From the NCBI RefSeq assembly GCF_012275515.1, contig NZ_JAAZQL010000001.1, positions 186,001-250,000 of the forward strand: a stretch of 64,000 nt of DNA. The letters are read 5' to 3'. The notes beneath the pieces were generated by a model that saw only the letters and a program-made list of their open reading frames with translations, made no database searches and was not told the DNA's origin. Below, in pieces: positions 52,750-60,477 of this stretch (position 1 is its first letter; the number at the start of each line of letters is the position of its first letter). The DNA is from Novosphingobium sp. SG707 (GTDB lineage: Bacteria; Pseudomonadota; Alphaproteobacteria; Sphingomonadales; Sphingomonadaceae). Made by a program: the position numbers and the translations under genes.

Positions 52750-53529
52750 ATGGCTTACGAAATCTCCGTCAATCTTGAATATATGTTCCACGAAGCGGGC
52801 GACCGGCTGGAGGATCGCATTGCCGCCGCCTCCGCCGCCGGTTTTGCCAAGGCCGAGATGTTCACCACCGCCGGGCGCGATCTGGCCTCGCTGGGGCGGG
52901 CGCTGAGCGATCATGGGGTGGCGCTGATCTCGGTGCTGGCCGATCCGCGCACACGGTTGATCGAGCGCGATACCCATGCCGCTTTCCGCGACCTGTTCCG
53001 CCGCGCCGCAGAGGACGCGCTGGCGCTGGGCTGCAACCGCGTGGTGGTGGGTTCCGGGCCGGGCGTGCCCTATATGAAGCGGGCGATGCAATTGGACATC
53101 GTGGCCGAGGCGGTCGCGGGCATCGTGCCCATCGCGCAGGAACTGGGCGTGACCGCGATGCTGGAGCCGGTCAACACCCGCGTCGATCATCCCGGCGTGC
53201 TGTTCAGCCAGACGATTGACGCGGTGAACGTCATCAAGGCGGTCAATTCGCCCCATGTGCGTCTGCTCTATGATCTCTATCACTCGGTGGTCGAGGGCGA
53301 GAATCCCGCCGAACAAGTGGCGCAGCACATCGGCCTGATTGAACACGTCCAGATTGCCGACGCGCCGGGGCGCGGCGAGCCGGGGTCGGGCGCGATTGAC
53401 TGGACCGCGATGCTGGGCCTGCTGCGCGCGGCCGGTTATGCGGGCGCGATCGGCGTGGAATGCCATCCCACCATGCCCTCCACGGCGGGGGCGCTGGAAT
53501 ATATCCGGGAACTAGCGGCCGCGATCTGA
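52750..53529 (+). CDS. Hydroxypyruvate-isomerase-like TIM barrel protein, paralog
   Basis: TIM barrel of 259 aa in the operon with the glucoside dehydrogenase. Aligns in motif order with the 254-aa protein at 45682: ISVNLEYMFHEAGDRLEDRI, MLEPVNTRVDHPGVLFSQT, LLYDLYHSVVEGENPAEQV, IEHVQIADAPGRGEPGSG and IGVECHP. The same Glu/Asp/His/Glu metal-site pattern is visible. It probably isomerises or epimerises a keto-sugar. A strong terminator follows, marking the end of the island. Confidence 0.88.
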   Translation: MAYEISVNLEYMFHEAGDRLEDRIAAASAAGFAKAEMFTTAGRDLASLGRALSDHGVALISVLADPRTRLIERDTHAAFRDLFRRAAEDALALGCNRVVVGSGPGVPYMKRAMQLDIVAEAVAGIVPIAQELGVTAMLEPVNTRVDHPGVLFSQTIDAVNVIKAVNSPHVRLLYDLYHSVVEGENPAEQVAQHIGLIEHVQIADAPGRGEPGSGAIDWTAMLGLLRAAGYAGAIGVECHPTMPSTAGALEYIRELAAAI

Positions 53530-53550
53530 TTTGTAGATCAAGGACGGGGA

Positions 53551-53596
53551 GAGGCGCTCATCGGGCGGGCATTCGTCCGCGATGGGCGCCTCTTTT
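53551..53596 (+). terminator. Terminator at the end of the glycoside island
   Basis: 13-bp stem GAGGCGCTCATCG / CGATGGGCGCCTC (53551-53563 with 53580-53592, one mismatch) followed by TTTT. Confidence 0.8.
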
Positions 53597-53648
53597 CATG
53601 TCCGGGCGGTTTGCAGCGATATACGTAAAATACACTTTGTCTTTTTCA

Positions 53649-53656
53649 TGTATACG
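53649..53656. promoter_or_regulatory. Candidate GntR site before malonyl-CoA decarboxylase
   Basis: TGTATACG, the same TGTATRC core seen twice in the matB-gntR intergenic region. A related GATATACG lies at 53618. Confidence 0.35.
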
Positions 53657-53715
53657 CTTTGGCAAATTGCGATACATTGCGCACACCCAATGCGACTCTT
53701 GCCAAAGGTCCGTCC

Positions 53716-55095
53716 ATGACAGTCCCTATCTCGTCTGCCCATGATCGCGCCCGCCCCGCGAAAGACCTGCTCGAAACGCTGTTTCGCCGCCTGCGCAAAC
53801 TGGCGCGGACCACGGGGCAACCCTCGGCCGCGCCATCCGACCCCGATGCGCTGATCGCCCAATGCCAGGCGCTGCTTGACGAGCGGAGCCAATCCTCGGG
53901 CGTCCATCTGGCGGGCGAGATCCTCGCCGCCTATGCCGCGCTGGAGGAGGCGGACAAGCACCGTTTCCTGAGCGCTCTGGCGCAGGGTTTCGCGCCCGAT
54001 GCCGATGCCATTCGGGGCGCAATGGCCGCCTATGACGCGGACCCTTCGCCGCTGCATATGGCGGCCATCTCCCGCGCGGCCGAGGCCCCGCGTCAGGAAG
54101 TGCTGCGCCGCCTCAATCAGGCGCCGATGGCCACAGGCGCGCTGGTCAACATGCGCGCCGATCTGTTGCGCTTTCTGAAGACTGATCCCGCCTTGCGCGT
54201 GCTGGATCAGGATCTGGCCCATCTGCTGCGCTCATGGTTCAACCGGGGCTTTCTGGTGATGCGGCGGATCGACTGGTCGAGTCCCGCCGATCTGCTCGAA
54301 CGGATCATCCGCTATGAGGCGGTGCATTCCATCGCCACATGGGACGAATTGCGCGCGCGGCTGCTGCCTTCGGACCGGCGCTGTTATGGCTTTTTCCATC
54401 CGGCGTTGGGCGATGAACCGCTGATATTTGTCGAAGTGGCGCTGTGTGAGGAAGTGCCGTCCTCGATCCAGTCGCTGCTGGCGCAGGGGCGCGACGAGCT
54501 TGACCCGGTGCGGGCCAAGGTGGCGGTCTTCTATTCGATCTCCAATTGTCAGGCGGGCCTTGCGGGCATTTCCTTCGGCCAGTTCCTGATCAAGCAGGTG
54601 GTCGAGGATCTGGGCGCGGAATATCCGGGGCTGGAAACCTATGTCACGCTCTCGCCCATTCCCGGCTTTGCCCGCTGGCTGAAAAAGGCGGCCGAGCAGG
54701 GCGACGAGGCCGCACAGGCGGCGCTGGAGGTTGCGCCGATGCGCGAATGGCATGTGCATGATACGCGCCGCGCGGATCTGATGCGGCTGGGCGCGCGCTA
54801 TCTGGTGGGCGAACGCGATGGGGAAGGGCGCCTGCTCGACCCGGTGGCGCGGTTTCATGTCGGCAATGGCGCGCGGGTGGAACGCCTGTGTTGGATGGCA
54901 GACACCAGCGCGCGCGGCATGGCGCAATCGCACGCGCTGATGGTCAATTATCTGTATGATCTCAAAACGGTGGAGAGCAACCACAACGCCTATGCCCGCC
55001 ATCGCGTGGTCAATGCGGGCGCGGCGATCAACGGGCTGTTGGCCCCGCCGCGCAAATTATGGCGCGCGGCCGGGCCAAAGGTCATGGCCGGATAA
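53716..55095 (+). CDS. mcd: Malonyl-CoA decarboxylase
   Basis: Enzyme of 459 aa converting malonyl-CoA to acetyl-CoA and carbon dioxide. The start is set at MTVPISSAHDRAR, ending with the C-terminal LLAPPRKLW. Diagnostic segments are SIATWDELRARLLPSDRRCY, FFHPALGDEPLIFVEVALC (the HPxxxxEPLIFVEVAL motif of the family), FYSISNCQAGLAGISFGQFL, and KTVESNHNAYARHRVVNAGA. Convergent with matB (3 bases apart), so acid activation and decarboxylation are encoded together. Cytosolic. Confidence 0.94.
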   Translation: MTVPISSAHDRARPAKDLLETLFRRLRKLARTTGQPSAAPSDPDALIAQCQALLDERSQSSGVHLAGEILAAYAALEEADKHRFLSALAQGFAPDADAIRGAMAAYDADPSPLHMAAISRAAEAPRQEVLRRLNQAPMATGALVNMRADLLRFLKTDPALRVLDQDLAHLLRSWFNRGFLVMRRIDWSSPADLLERIIRYEAVHSIATWDELRARLLPSDRRCYGFFHPALGDEPLIFVEVALCEEVPSSIQSLLAQGRDELDPVRAKVAVFYSISNCQAGLAGISFGQFLIKQVVEDLGAEYPGLETYVTLSPIPGFARWLKKAAEQGDEAAQAALEVAPMREWHVHDTRRADLMRLGARYLVGERDGEGRLLDPVARFHVGNGARVERLCWMADTSARGMAQSHALMVNYLYDLKTVESNHNAYARHRVVNAGAAINGLLAPPRKLWRAAGPKVMAG

Positions 55096-55098
55096 GGC

Positions 55099-56616
55099 CT
55101 ACTTGGCGAACAGGTCGGCGTAGGTTTCGCGCAGGGCCTTCTTCTGGATCTTGCCCATCGTGTTGCGCGGCAGTTCGGGCAGGAAGATCACCCGGCGCGG
55201 TTGCTTGAACCGCGCCAGATCGCCCGCGATGGCACCCAGCACGGCGGCCTCGTCCAGCGCGCCGTCGCGCGCCTGCACCACGGCCACCACGCCTTCGCCC
55301 ATATCCTTGTGCGGGATGCCGATGACGGCGCTTTCGGCGATGCCGGGGATCGCGTCTATCAGCGCTTCGACCTCGGCCGGATAGACGTTGAAACCGCCGC
55401 AGATGATGAGATCCTTGGCCCGGCCCACGATCGAGACATAGCCGCGATCATCAATCACGCCCAGATCGCCGGTGATGAAAAAGCCGTTTTCGCGCAGTTC
55501 CTCGGCGGTCTTTTCCGGCAATTGCCAATAGCCCTTGAACACGTTGGGCCCGCGCACCTCGATCACGCCCACTTCGCCCTGGGGCAGGCTCTCGCCGGTT
55601 TCGGGATCGGCGATGCGCAGTTCGACGCCCGGCAGGGGGAAGCCCACGCTGCCCGGCACCCGGTCGCCCTCATAGGGGTTCGAGGTGTTCATATTGGTCT
55701 CGGTCATGCCATAGCGTTCGAGGATGGCATGGCCGGTGCGGGCGGAAAATTCCTTGTGCGTTTCGGCCGAAAGCGGGGCCGAACCCGACACGAACAGGCG
55801 CATATGGGCCACCAGTTCGCGGGTGAAATCCGCCTCGTTCAGCAGGCGCGAATAGAAGGTGGGCACGCCCATCAGCACGGTGGCCTGTGGCATCAGGCGG
55901 ATCAGTTCGCGCACATCGAATTTGGGGCAAAGGATGATCGCACTGCCCGCCGTGATCGTGATATTGGTGGCGACAAACAGGCCATGCGTGTGGAAAATCG
56001 GCAAGGCGTGAAGCAGCACATCGCTTTCGGTAAAGCGCCAGTAATCCTTGAGCGTGGCCGAATTGGAGGCCAGATTGCCCTGTGTCAGCATCGCGCCCTT
56101 GGATCGGCCCGTGGTGCCGGATGTGTAAAGGATCGCGGCCAGGTCATCCATCGCCACCGGGTGGATCTCGGCCTGCGCGCTCTGAGCATCGGCGCCGGCG
56201 GGCAGGCTGCCTTCGCCCGATTGGTCCAGCGTGAGGCGCGCGCCAATGCCAAGGTCGGCGCAGAGGGCGGCCATCGCAGCCTCATCCTCGGGGCGATGGA
56301 TGAACAGGGCGGGCGTGGCGTCCGAGAGGAAGAAGCGGACCTCGGCAGCGGTATAGGCGGTGTTGAGCGGCAGATAGACGGCCCCGATCCGCAAGGATGC
56401 CAGATAGGTCAGCAGCGCATCGGCGCTTTTTTCCACCTGAACCGCGATACGGTCGCCCGGTTTGACGCCGGAGGCGCGGAACAGGTTGGCCATCTGGCCG
56501 CTGCGCGCAACGGCTTGGGCATAGGAGATCGTGCCGCCATCGGGCAGGATCAGAAAGGGCGCATCGGGCGCGGCGATGCTGCGGTTGAGGAAGATCGAGA
56601 AGAGGTCTTGCGCCAT
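55099..56616 (-). CDS. matB: Malonyl-CoA synthetase
   Basis: Acyl-CoA ligase of 505 aa that activates malonate with ATP and CoA; start MAQDLFSIFLNRSIAAPD after AAGGGA. The AMP-binding P-loop is LYTSGTTGRSKGAMLTQGN, followed by ERYGMTETNMNTSNPYEGDR (a MatB-typical stretch), FFITGDLGVIDDRGYVSIVG, and the catalytic Lys in RNTMGKIQKKALRE. Length and the TETNMNTSNPY motif support malonate over general fatty acids. It is divergent from a GntR regulator and convergent with mcd. Confidence 0.93.
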   Translation of the reverse strand: MAQDLFSIFLNRSIAAPDAPFLILPDGGTISYAQAVARSGQMANLFRASGVKPGDRIAVQVEKSADALLTYLASLRIGAVYLPLNTAYTAAEVRFFLSDATPALFIHRPEDEAAMAALCADLGIGARLTLDQSGEGSLPAGADAQSAQAEIHPVAMDDLAAILYTSGTTGRSKGAMLTQGNLASNSATLKDYWRFTESDVLLHALPIFHTHGLFVATNITITAGSAIILCPKFDVRELIRLMPQATVLMGVPTFYSRLLNEADFTRELVAHMRLFVSGSAPLSAETHKEFSARTGHAILERYGMTETNMNTSNPYEGDRVPGSVGFPLPGVELRIADPETGESLPQGEVGVIEVRGPNVFKGYWQLPEKTAEELRENGFFITGDLGVIDDRGYVSIVGRAKDLIICGGFNVYPAEVEALIDAIPGIAESAVIGIPHKDMGEGVVAVVQARDGALDEAAVLGAIAGDLARFKQPRRVIFLPELPRNTMGKIQKKALRETYADLFAK

Positions 56617-56688
56617 GATGTGTCCCTTGAACCGATTTTGGGAATCCGTGAACGCACGCCCATACAACATGGTTGATTGCGGTTCTAG

Positions 56689-56727
56689 TGTATGCAAGAA
56701 GCGGATATGAGAAAAATATCGCATACA
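56689..56727. promoter_or_regulatory. Inverted TGTATGC sites between matB and gntR
   Basis: TGTATGC (56689-56695) and its inverse GCATACA (56721-56727) lie in the divergent promoter region. The core resembles sites of FCD-type GntR regulators and recurs upstream of mcd. Confidence 0.45.
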
Positions 56728-56755
56728 CGCGACGCGAGTGGGATTGGGATGGATC

Positions 56756-57412
56756 ATGTCTGAGGAAACGCCCAATCTGCTGCTTTCCGAACGCATCCGC
56801 ATCGCGCTGGCCGATGAGATCACCACCGGGCAACTGGCGCCGGGCAGCGCGCTGGACGAACAGCAGATCGGGGACCGCTTCGGCGCATCCCGCACGCCGG
56901 TGCGTGAGGCCATCCGGCAATTGTCCGCCGTGGGCCTGGTCGAAATGCGGCCCCGGCGCGGCGCGGTCGTCTCGGGCGTCAGCACCCAGCGCATCATCGA
57001 CATGTTCGAAATGAGCGCCGAGATCGAGGCCATGTGCGTGCGTCTGGCCACCTATCGCATGAACCCGGTGGAGCGCAGCCATCTGGCCCAGCTCCACGAG
57101 GATTCCGAGGCGATGGTCGCGGCGGGCGATATTGACGCCTATGACCGGATGAACTGGGATTTCCACCAGACGATCTATGAAGGCACCCATAATGCCTTCA
57201 TCGCCGAACAGGCGCTGGGCCTGCGCGATCGTATGGCGGCCTTTCGGCGCACGCAATTGCGCGGGGGCGGCCGCCCGGCCAAATCGCGGACCGAGCACGG
57301 CGAATTGCTGGCCGCGATCATGCGCGGCGATGGCGAGGAGGCGGCGCGCTGCATGCGCTCGCATATGTTCAACGCCTCGCTGGCTCTGGAACGATTTACC
57401 GCCGGACGCTGA
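56756..57412 (+). CDS. GntR/FCD regulator of malonate use
   Basis: Regulator of 218 aa. Winged helix-turn-helix LDEQQIGDRFGASRTPVREA, then IRQLSAVGLVEMRPRRGAVV; the C-terminal FCD domain shows the metal-binding histidine pattern (NWDFHQTIYEGTHN; EHGELLAAIMRGD). Start at MSEETPNLLL; an upstream GTG is possible. It is divergent from matB and precedes madLM by 24 bases, so it likely senses malonate or malonyl-CoA, as MatR and MdcY do. Confidence 0.92.
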   Translation: MSEETPNLLLSERIRIALADEITTGQLAPGSALDEQQIGDRFGASRTPVREAIRQLSAVGLVEMRPRRGAVVSGVSTQRIIDMFEMSAEIEAMCVRLATYRMNPVERSHLAQLHEDSEAMVAAGDIDAYDRMNWDFHQTIYEGTHNAFIAEQALGLRDRMAAFRRTQLRGGGRPAKSRTEHGELLAAIMRGDGEEAARCMRSHMFNASLALERFTAGR

Positions 57413-57436
57413 AAACAGCCGGGGAGAGGGACGCAA

Positions 57437-57802
57437 ATGGCAATCTATGGAACTGCGCTGCTCGCGCTCTGCACGTTGATCGGCGTGGCGCTGGGCGAGG
57501 CTTTGGGCATGGCGCTGCATGTAAAGGCCAATGTCGGCGGGGTGGGCATTGCGATGATGCTGTTGATCGCGGCGAGGCTTTGGCTGGCGCGGACGGGGCG
57601 GCTGACGCCGGGGCTGAAGCTGGGGGTCGAGTTCTGGGCGCTGATGTATATTCCCATCGTTGTCGCCATGGCCGCGCAGCAAAATGTGCTGGCCGCGCTG
57701 GAAGGCGGACCGATGGCGGTGCTGACGGGCGTGGTCGTGGTGGCGATCTGCTTTGGTCTTGTGGCCGTCCTCAGCCGCGCCACCGGAGCCCATCATGATT
57801 GA
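57437..57802 (+). CDS. madL: Malonate transporter subunit MadL
   Basis: Small membrane subunit of 121 aa with four hydrophobic segments (YGTALLALCTLIGVALGEAL; NVGGVGIAMMLLIAARLWLA; LKLGVEFWALMYIPIVVAMA; PMAVLTGVVVVAICFGLVAV). It matches MadL in length and in the LGEALGMALHVKANVGGVG stretch. It overlaps madM by eight bases, so the two subunits are made together. MadLM is a sodium-dependent malonate importer. Confidence 0.92.
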   Translation: MAIYGTALLALCTLIGVALGEALGMALHVKANVGGVGIAMMLLIAARLWLARTGRLTPGLKLGVEFWALMYIPIVVAMAAQQNVLAALEGGPMAVLTGVVVVAICFGLVAVLSRATGAHHD

Positions 57803-58556
57803 GATCGCCCACAAGGTCATTGCCGATCAGTCGCTGGTGCTCGCCTTTGCGGCGGTGGGCGCGCTGATGTGGATCAGCGCGATGCTCTCGCGCCTGCTGT
57901 TTGCCGGTCGCATCCATGCCAGCGCGATTGCCATCATGGCGGCGCTGGCGCTGGCCTGGTATGGCGGGATCATCACCGGGGGCAAGAAGGGGCTGGCCGA
58001 TGTGCCCGCCTTTGCCGGACTGCTGCTGATGGGCGGGGCGATGCTGCGCGACTTTGCCATTGTCGCCACCGCCTTTGAGGTCGACCCCATCGAGGCGCGC
58101 AAGGCGGGCCTGCTGGGGGCCTTTGCGCTGCTGCTCGGCACGGTGGTGCCTTTTGCCGTGGGGGCGGGCATCGCGTGGAGCTTTGGCTATCGCGACGCCG
58201 TTTCGCTGGCCACGCTGGGGGCGGGGGCCGTCACCTATATCGTCGGCCCGGTGACGGGGGCGGCGCTGGGCGCGTCCTCGCCGGTGATGGCACTCTCCAT
58301 CGCCACGGGCGTGCTCAAAGCGGTGCTGGTGATGGCCACGACGCCCATGGCCGCGCGCTTCATGGGCCTTAACAATCCGCGCAGCGCGATGATCTTCGGC
58401 GGCCTTGCCGGAACTGTCAGCGGCGTGGCGGGCGGGCTTGCCGCCACTGACGAGAAGCTGGTGCCCTATGGCGCGCTGACGGCCACATTCCACACCGGGC
58501 TCGGCTGCCTGCTCGCGCCCTCGGTGCTGTTCCTGATCCTTAAAGCGATCGTTTAG
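57795..58556 (+). CDS. madM: Malonate transporter subunit MadM
   Basis: Large subunit of 253 aa with about seven or eight membrane segments, starting MIEIAHKVIADQSLVLAFAA. MadM-type segments include YGGIITGGKKGLADVPAFAG, GAMLRDFAIVATAFEVDPIE and AMIFGGLAGTVSGVAGGLAA. With MadL it imports malonate for MatB and malonyl-CoA decarboxylase. Its last 17 bases overlap the end of the convergent MFS gene. Confidence 0.93.
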   Translation: MIEIAHKVIADQSLVLAFAAVGALMWISAMLSRLLFAGRIHASAIAIMAALALAWYGGIITGGKKGLADVPAFAGLLLMGGAMLRDFAIVATAFEVDPIEARKAGLLGAFALLLGTVVPFAVGAGIAWSFGYRDAVSLATLGAGAVTYIVGPVTGAALGASSPVMALSIATGVLKAVLVMATTPMAARFMGLNNPRSAMIFGGLAGTVSGVAGGLAATDEKLVPYGALTATFHTGLGCLLAPSVLFLILKAIV

Positions 58557-59703
58557 GCCGCAGCATCAACAGGCCGACCATCCCCAGCGCCAGCCCCGCA
58601 CCGATCGCCGCGCCGCCAAAGGGCGCGGCATAGGTCGCGTGCTGGGCCAATGCGCCCGCCAGCGGCCCGGTCAGGCACAGCGCCACGTCGATGAACAGCG
58701 CGAAGGTGCTGAGCGCGGTGCCCCGGCTCTGTTCGGGCACGCGCTCGATCACCAGCACGCCCAGCGCCGGAAACACCATCGCAAAGCCAAAGCCCGTCAC
58801 CGCCGCCCCGGCAACCGCCAGATGCGCGCTGGACGCGGAGGCCATAATCGCAAGGCCTGCGAGTTCGATCGCGATGAACACCGCCGAGACCGGCAGGCCC
58901 CCATGGCGCGCCACGCTGCGCACGAACAGCAGGCGCGAGACGATGAAGGCGCAGCCAAAAGCGGTCAGCGCCATCCACGCATCACCCCAGCCAAAGGCGT
59001 TGAAATAGAGCGTGACGAAAGAGGTGATCACCCCAAAGCCCACCGTCGCCATGGCCAACGCCGCGCCAAAGGGCAGCACCGCGCCAAACACCGTGCGCAT
59101 CGGCCAGCGCTGGGCCGCGGGAACGCGCGCGGCCGGTTGCGGCCAGACGAAAGCGAGTCCTCCCGCGCCCAGCAGCAACAGCGCCAAGCCCAGCGCGGTC
59201 ACTCCGCCCAGCCCGAAAATCCACACGCCCGCCGGGGCGCCGCCCGCAATCGCGGCATAGGTGGCGATCCCGTTCCACGAGATCATCCGCGCCGATTGCC
59301 GCGCGCCCAGCCGCATGATGCCCCACGCCATCGCGCTGGTGCTGACCAGACTTTCGCTGAAACCCAGCAGGATGCGCGAGGCCATCATCACCGCCATCGC
59401 CGCCATGGGCGCGGTGATCCACAGCGCGGCAATGGTCGTCGCGCCCGCGCTAAGGCAGCAGACAAAGCCCAGCACGATGGCCCTGCGCGGCCCCGAACGG
59501 TCGATCATCGGCCCCACAACGATGCGGCTGAGCACCGTGGCGACATATTGTGCGGAAATCAGAAATCCGGCCATCACCGGACCAAAGCCCAGCTTCAGCG
59601 CCCATCCCGGCAGCACCGCCAGCGGCAGGCCGACTGCAAAATAGGCAAGCGCGGTGCATCCCGCGCAGAGGAAGATACTGCGCGCTGGGGAATCCTGGGT
59701 CAT
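58540..59703 (-). CDS. YhhS-like MFS transporter
   Basis: Transporter of 387 aa with about twelve segments. Motifs include AVGLPLAVLPGWALKLGFGP, SRIVVGPMIDRSGPRRAIVL (motif A) and GFSESLVSTSAMAWGIMRLG. It resembles the YhhS/arabinose-type efflux subgroup. The start is the second of two adjacent ATGs behind GGAG. No clear link to the malonate genes except convergent overlap; it may belong with the neighbouring TetR gene (81 bases upstream, same strand). Confidence 0.88.
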   Translation of the reverse strand: MTQDSPARSIFLCAGCTALAYFAVGLPLAVLPGWALKLGFGPVMAGFLISAQYVATVLSRIVVGPMIDRSGPRRAIVLGFVCCLSAGATTIAALWITAPMAAMAVMMASRILLGFSESLVSTSAMAWGIMRLGARQSARMISWNGIATYAAIAGGAPAGVWIFGLGGVTALGLALLLLGAGGLAFVWPQPAARVPAAQRWPMRTVFGAVLPFGAALAMATVGFGVITSFVTLYFNAFGWGDAWMALTAFGCAFIVSRLLFVRSVARHGGLPVSAVFIAIELAGLAIMASASSAHLAVAGAAVTGFGFAMVFPALGVLVIERVPEQSRGTALSTFALFIDVALCLTGPLAGALAQHATYAAPFGGAAIGAGLALGMVGLLMLRPKRSL

Positions 59704-59784
59704 CATCTCCGTTCCGGTCGGGCCTCTCCAATTTAACCGGACGGTACACGAAACCGGACGATAATCATCGCCCAAATGACACCG

Positions 59785-60378
59785 CTAGCCATAGGCGCGC
59801 AGGAAAGCATCCACCGCGTCCGCCACCATGGTCTTGGTGTCCAGTTCGGGCTCTACGCCAAACAGCATCGGCACAAGGATGCCGCCCTCCAGCAAGCCCT
59901 TGAGATGCATGGCAACCTTATGGGGGTCACCTTTGGACAGGTTGCCCCGCTCCATCGCGGCGGCAATATAGTTGGCAATATCGCACCAGCCCTGTTTGGG
60001 ACCGAGGCGGTAAAGCGTGGCTCCCAATTTGCTGCCATTGGCGCTTTCGGCGATGGCTGTACGCACGATGGACATCGCCTGATTGCTGGTGATCAGGCGC
60101 ACATAGGCCTCACCAAAGCGCATGAGGACCTTGCGGACATCGGTTTCCTCCGGGTCCAACCGATCGATCATGGCGTTGCCCTGCTCCTGCATGGCGTCGA
60201 TCATCGCCGAGGCAAACAGTTCCTCCTTTGATGAGAAGTAACTGTAAAGAGTAGCTTTTGAACCGCCAACACGCGCGGAGATCTGTGCCATGCTGGCCCG
60301 ACCGAAACCGACTTCGCGAAACAGGCTTTTGGCCGCTTCCAGAATGCATTGGCGGCGAGAATCAGTCTTCTGCCGCAT
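59785..60378 (-). CDS. TetR-family regulator of the efflux operon
   Basis: Repressor of 197 aa. HTH: FGRASMAQISARVGGSKATL, followed by YSYFSSKEELFASAM; the C-terminal part fits an AcrR-type ligand domain (NYIAAAMERGNLSKGDPHKV). It is divergent from the outer-membrane-factor/EmrAB operon, with a 19-bp inverted repeat between them. It probably represses that pump until a toxic compound binds. Confidence 0.93.
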   Translation of the reverse strand: MRQKTDSRRQCILEAAKSLFREVGFGRASMAQISARVGGSKATLYSYFSSKEELFASAMIDAMQEQGNAMIDRLDPEETDVRKVLMRFGEAYVRLITSNQAMSIVRTAIAESANGSKLGATLYRLGPKQGWCDIANYIAAAMERGNLSKGDPHKVAMHLKGLLEGGILVPMLFGVEPELDTKTMVADAVDAFLRAYG

Positions 60379-60445
60379 GTGTCCCTCTCTTTTCTAGACT
60401 GACCTGTACAGTTTTCTCTTGACGAAGCAAGTAAAATCGATAACT

Positions 60446-60464
60446 AAACCGTTCAGTATGGTTT
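60446..60464. promoter_or_regulatory. TetR operator of the efflux operon
   Basis: AAACCGTTCAGTATGGTTT, with 5-bp inverted arms AAACC/GGTTT and a 9-base centre, 14 bases before the outer-membrane-factor ATG. A -35-like TTGACG is at 60419. Confidence 0.55.
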
Positions 60465-60477
60465 TAAAGGTGAGCAA

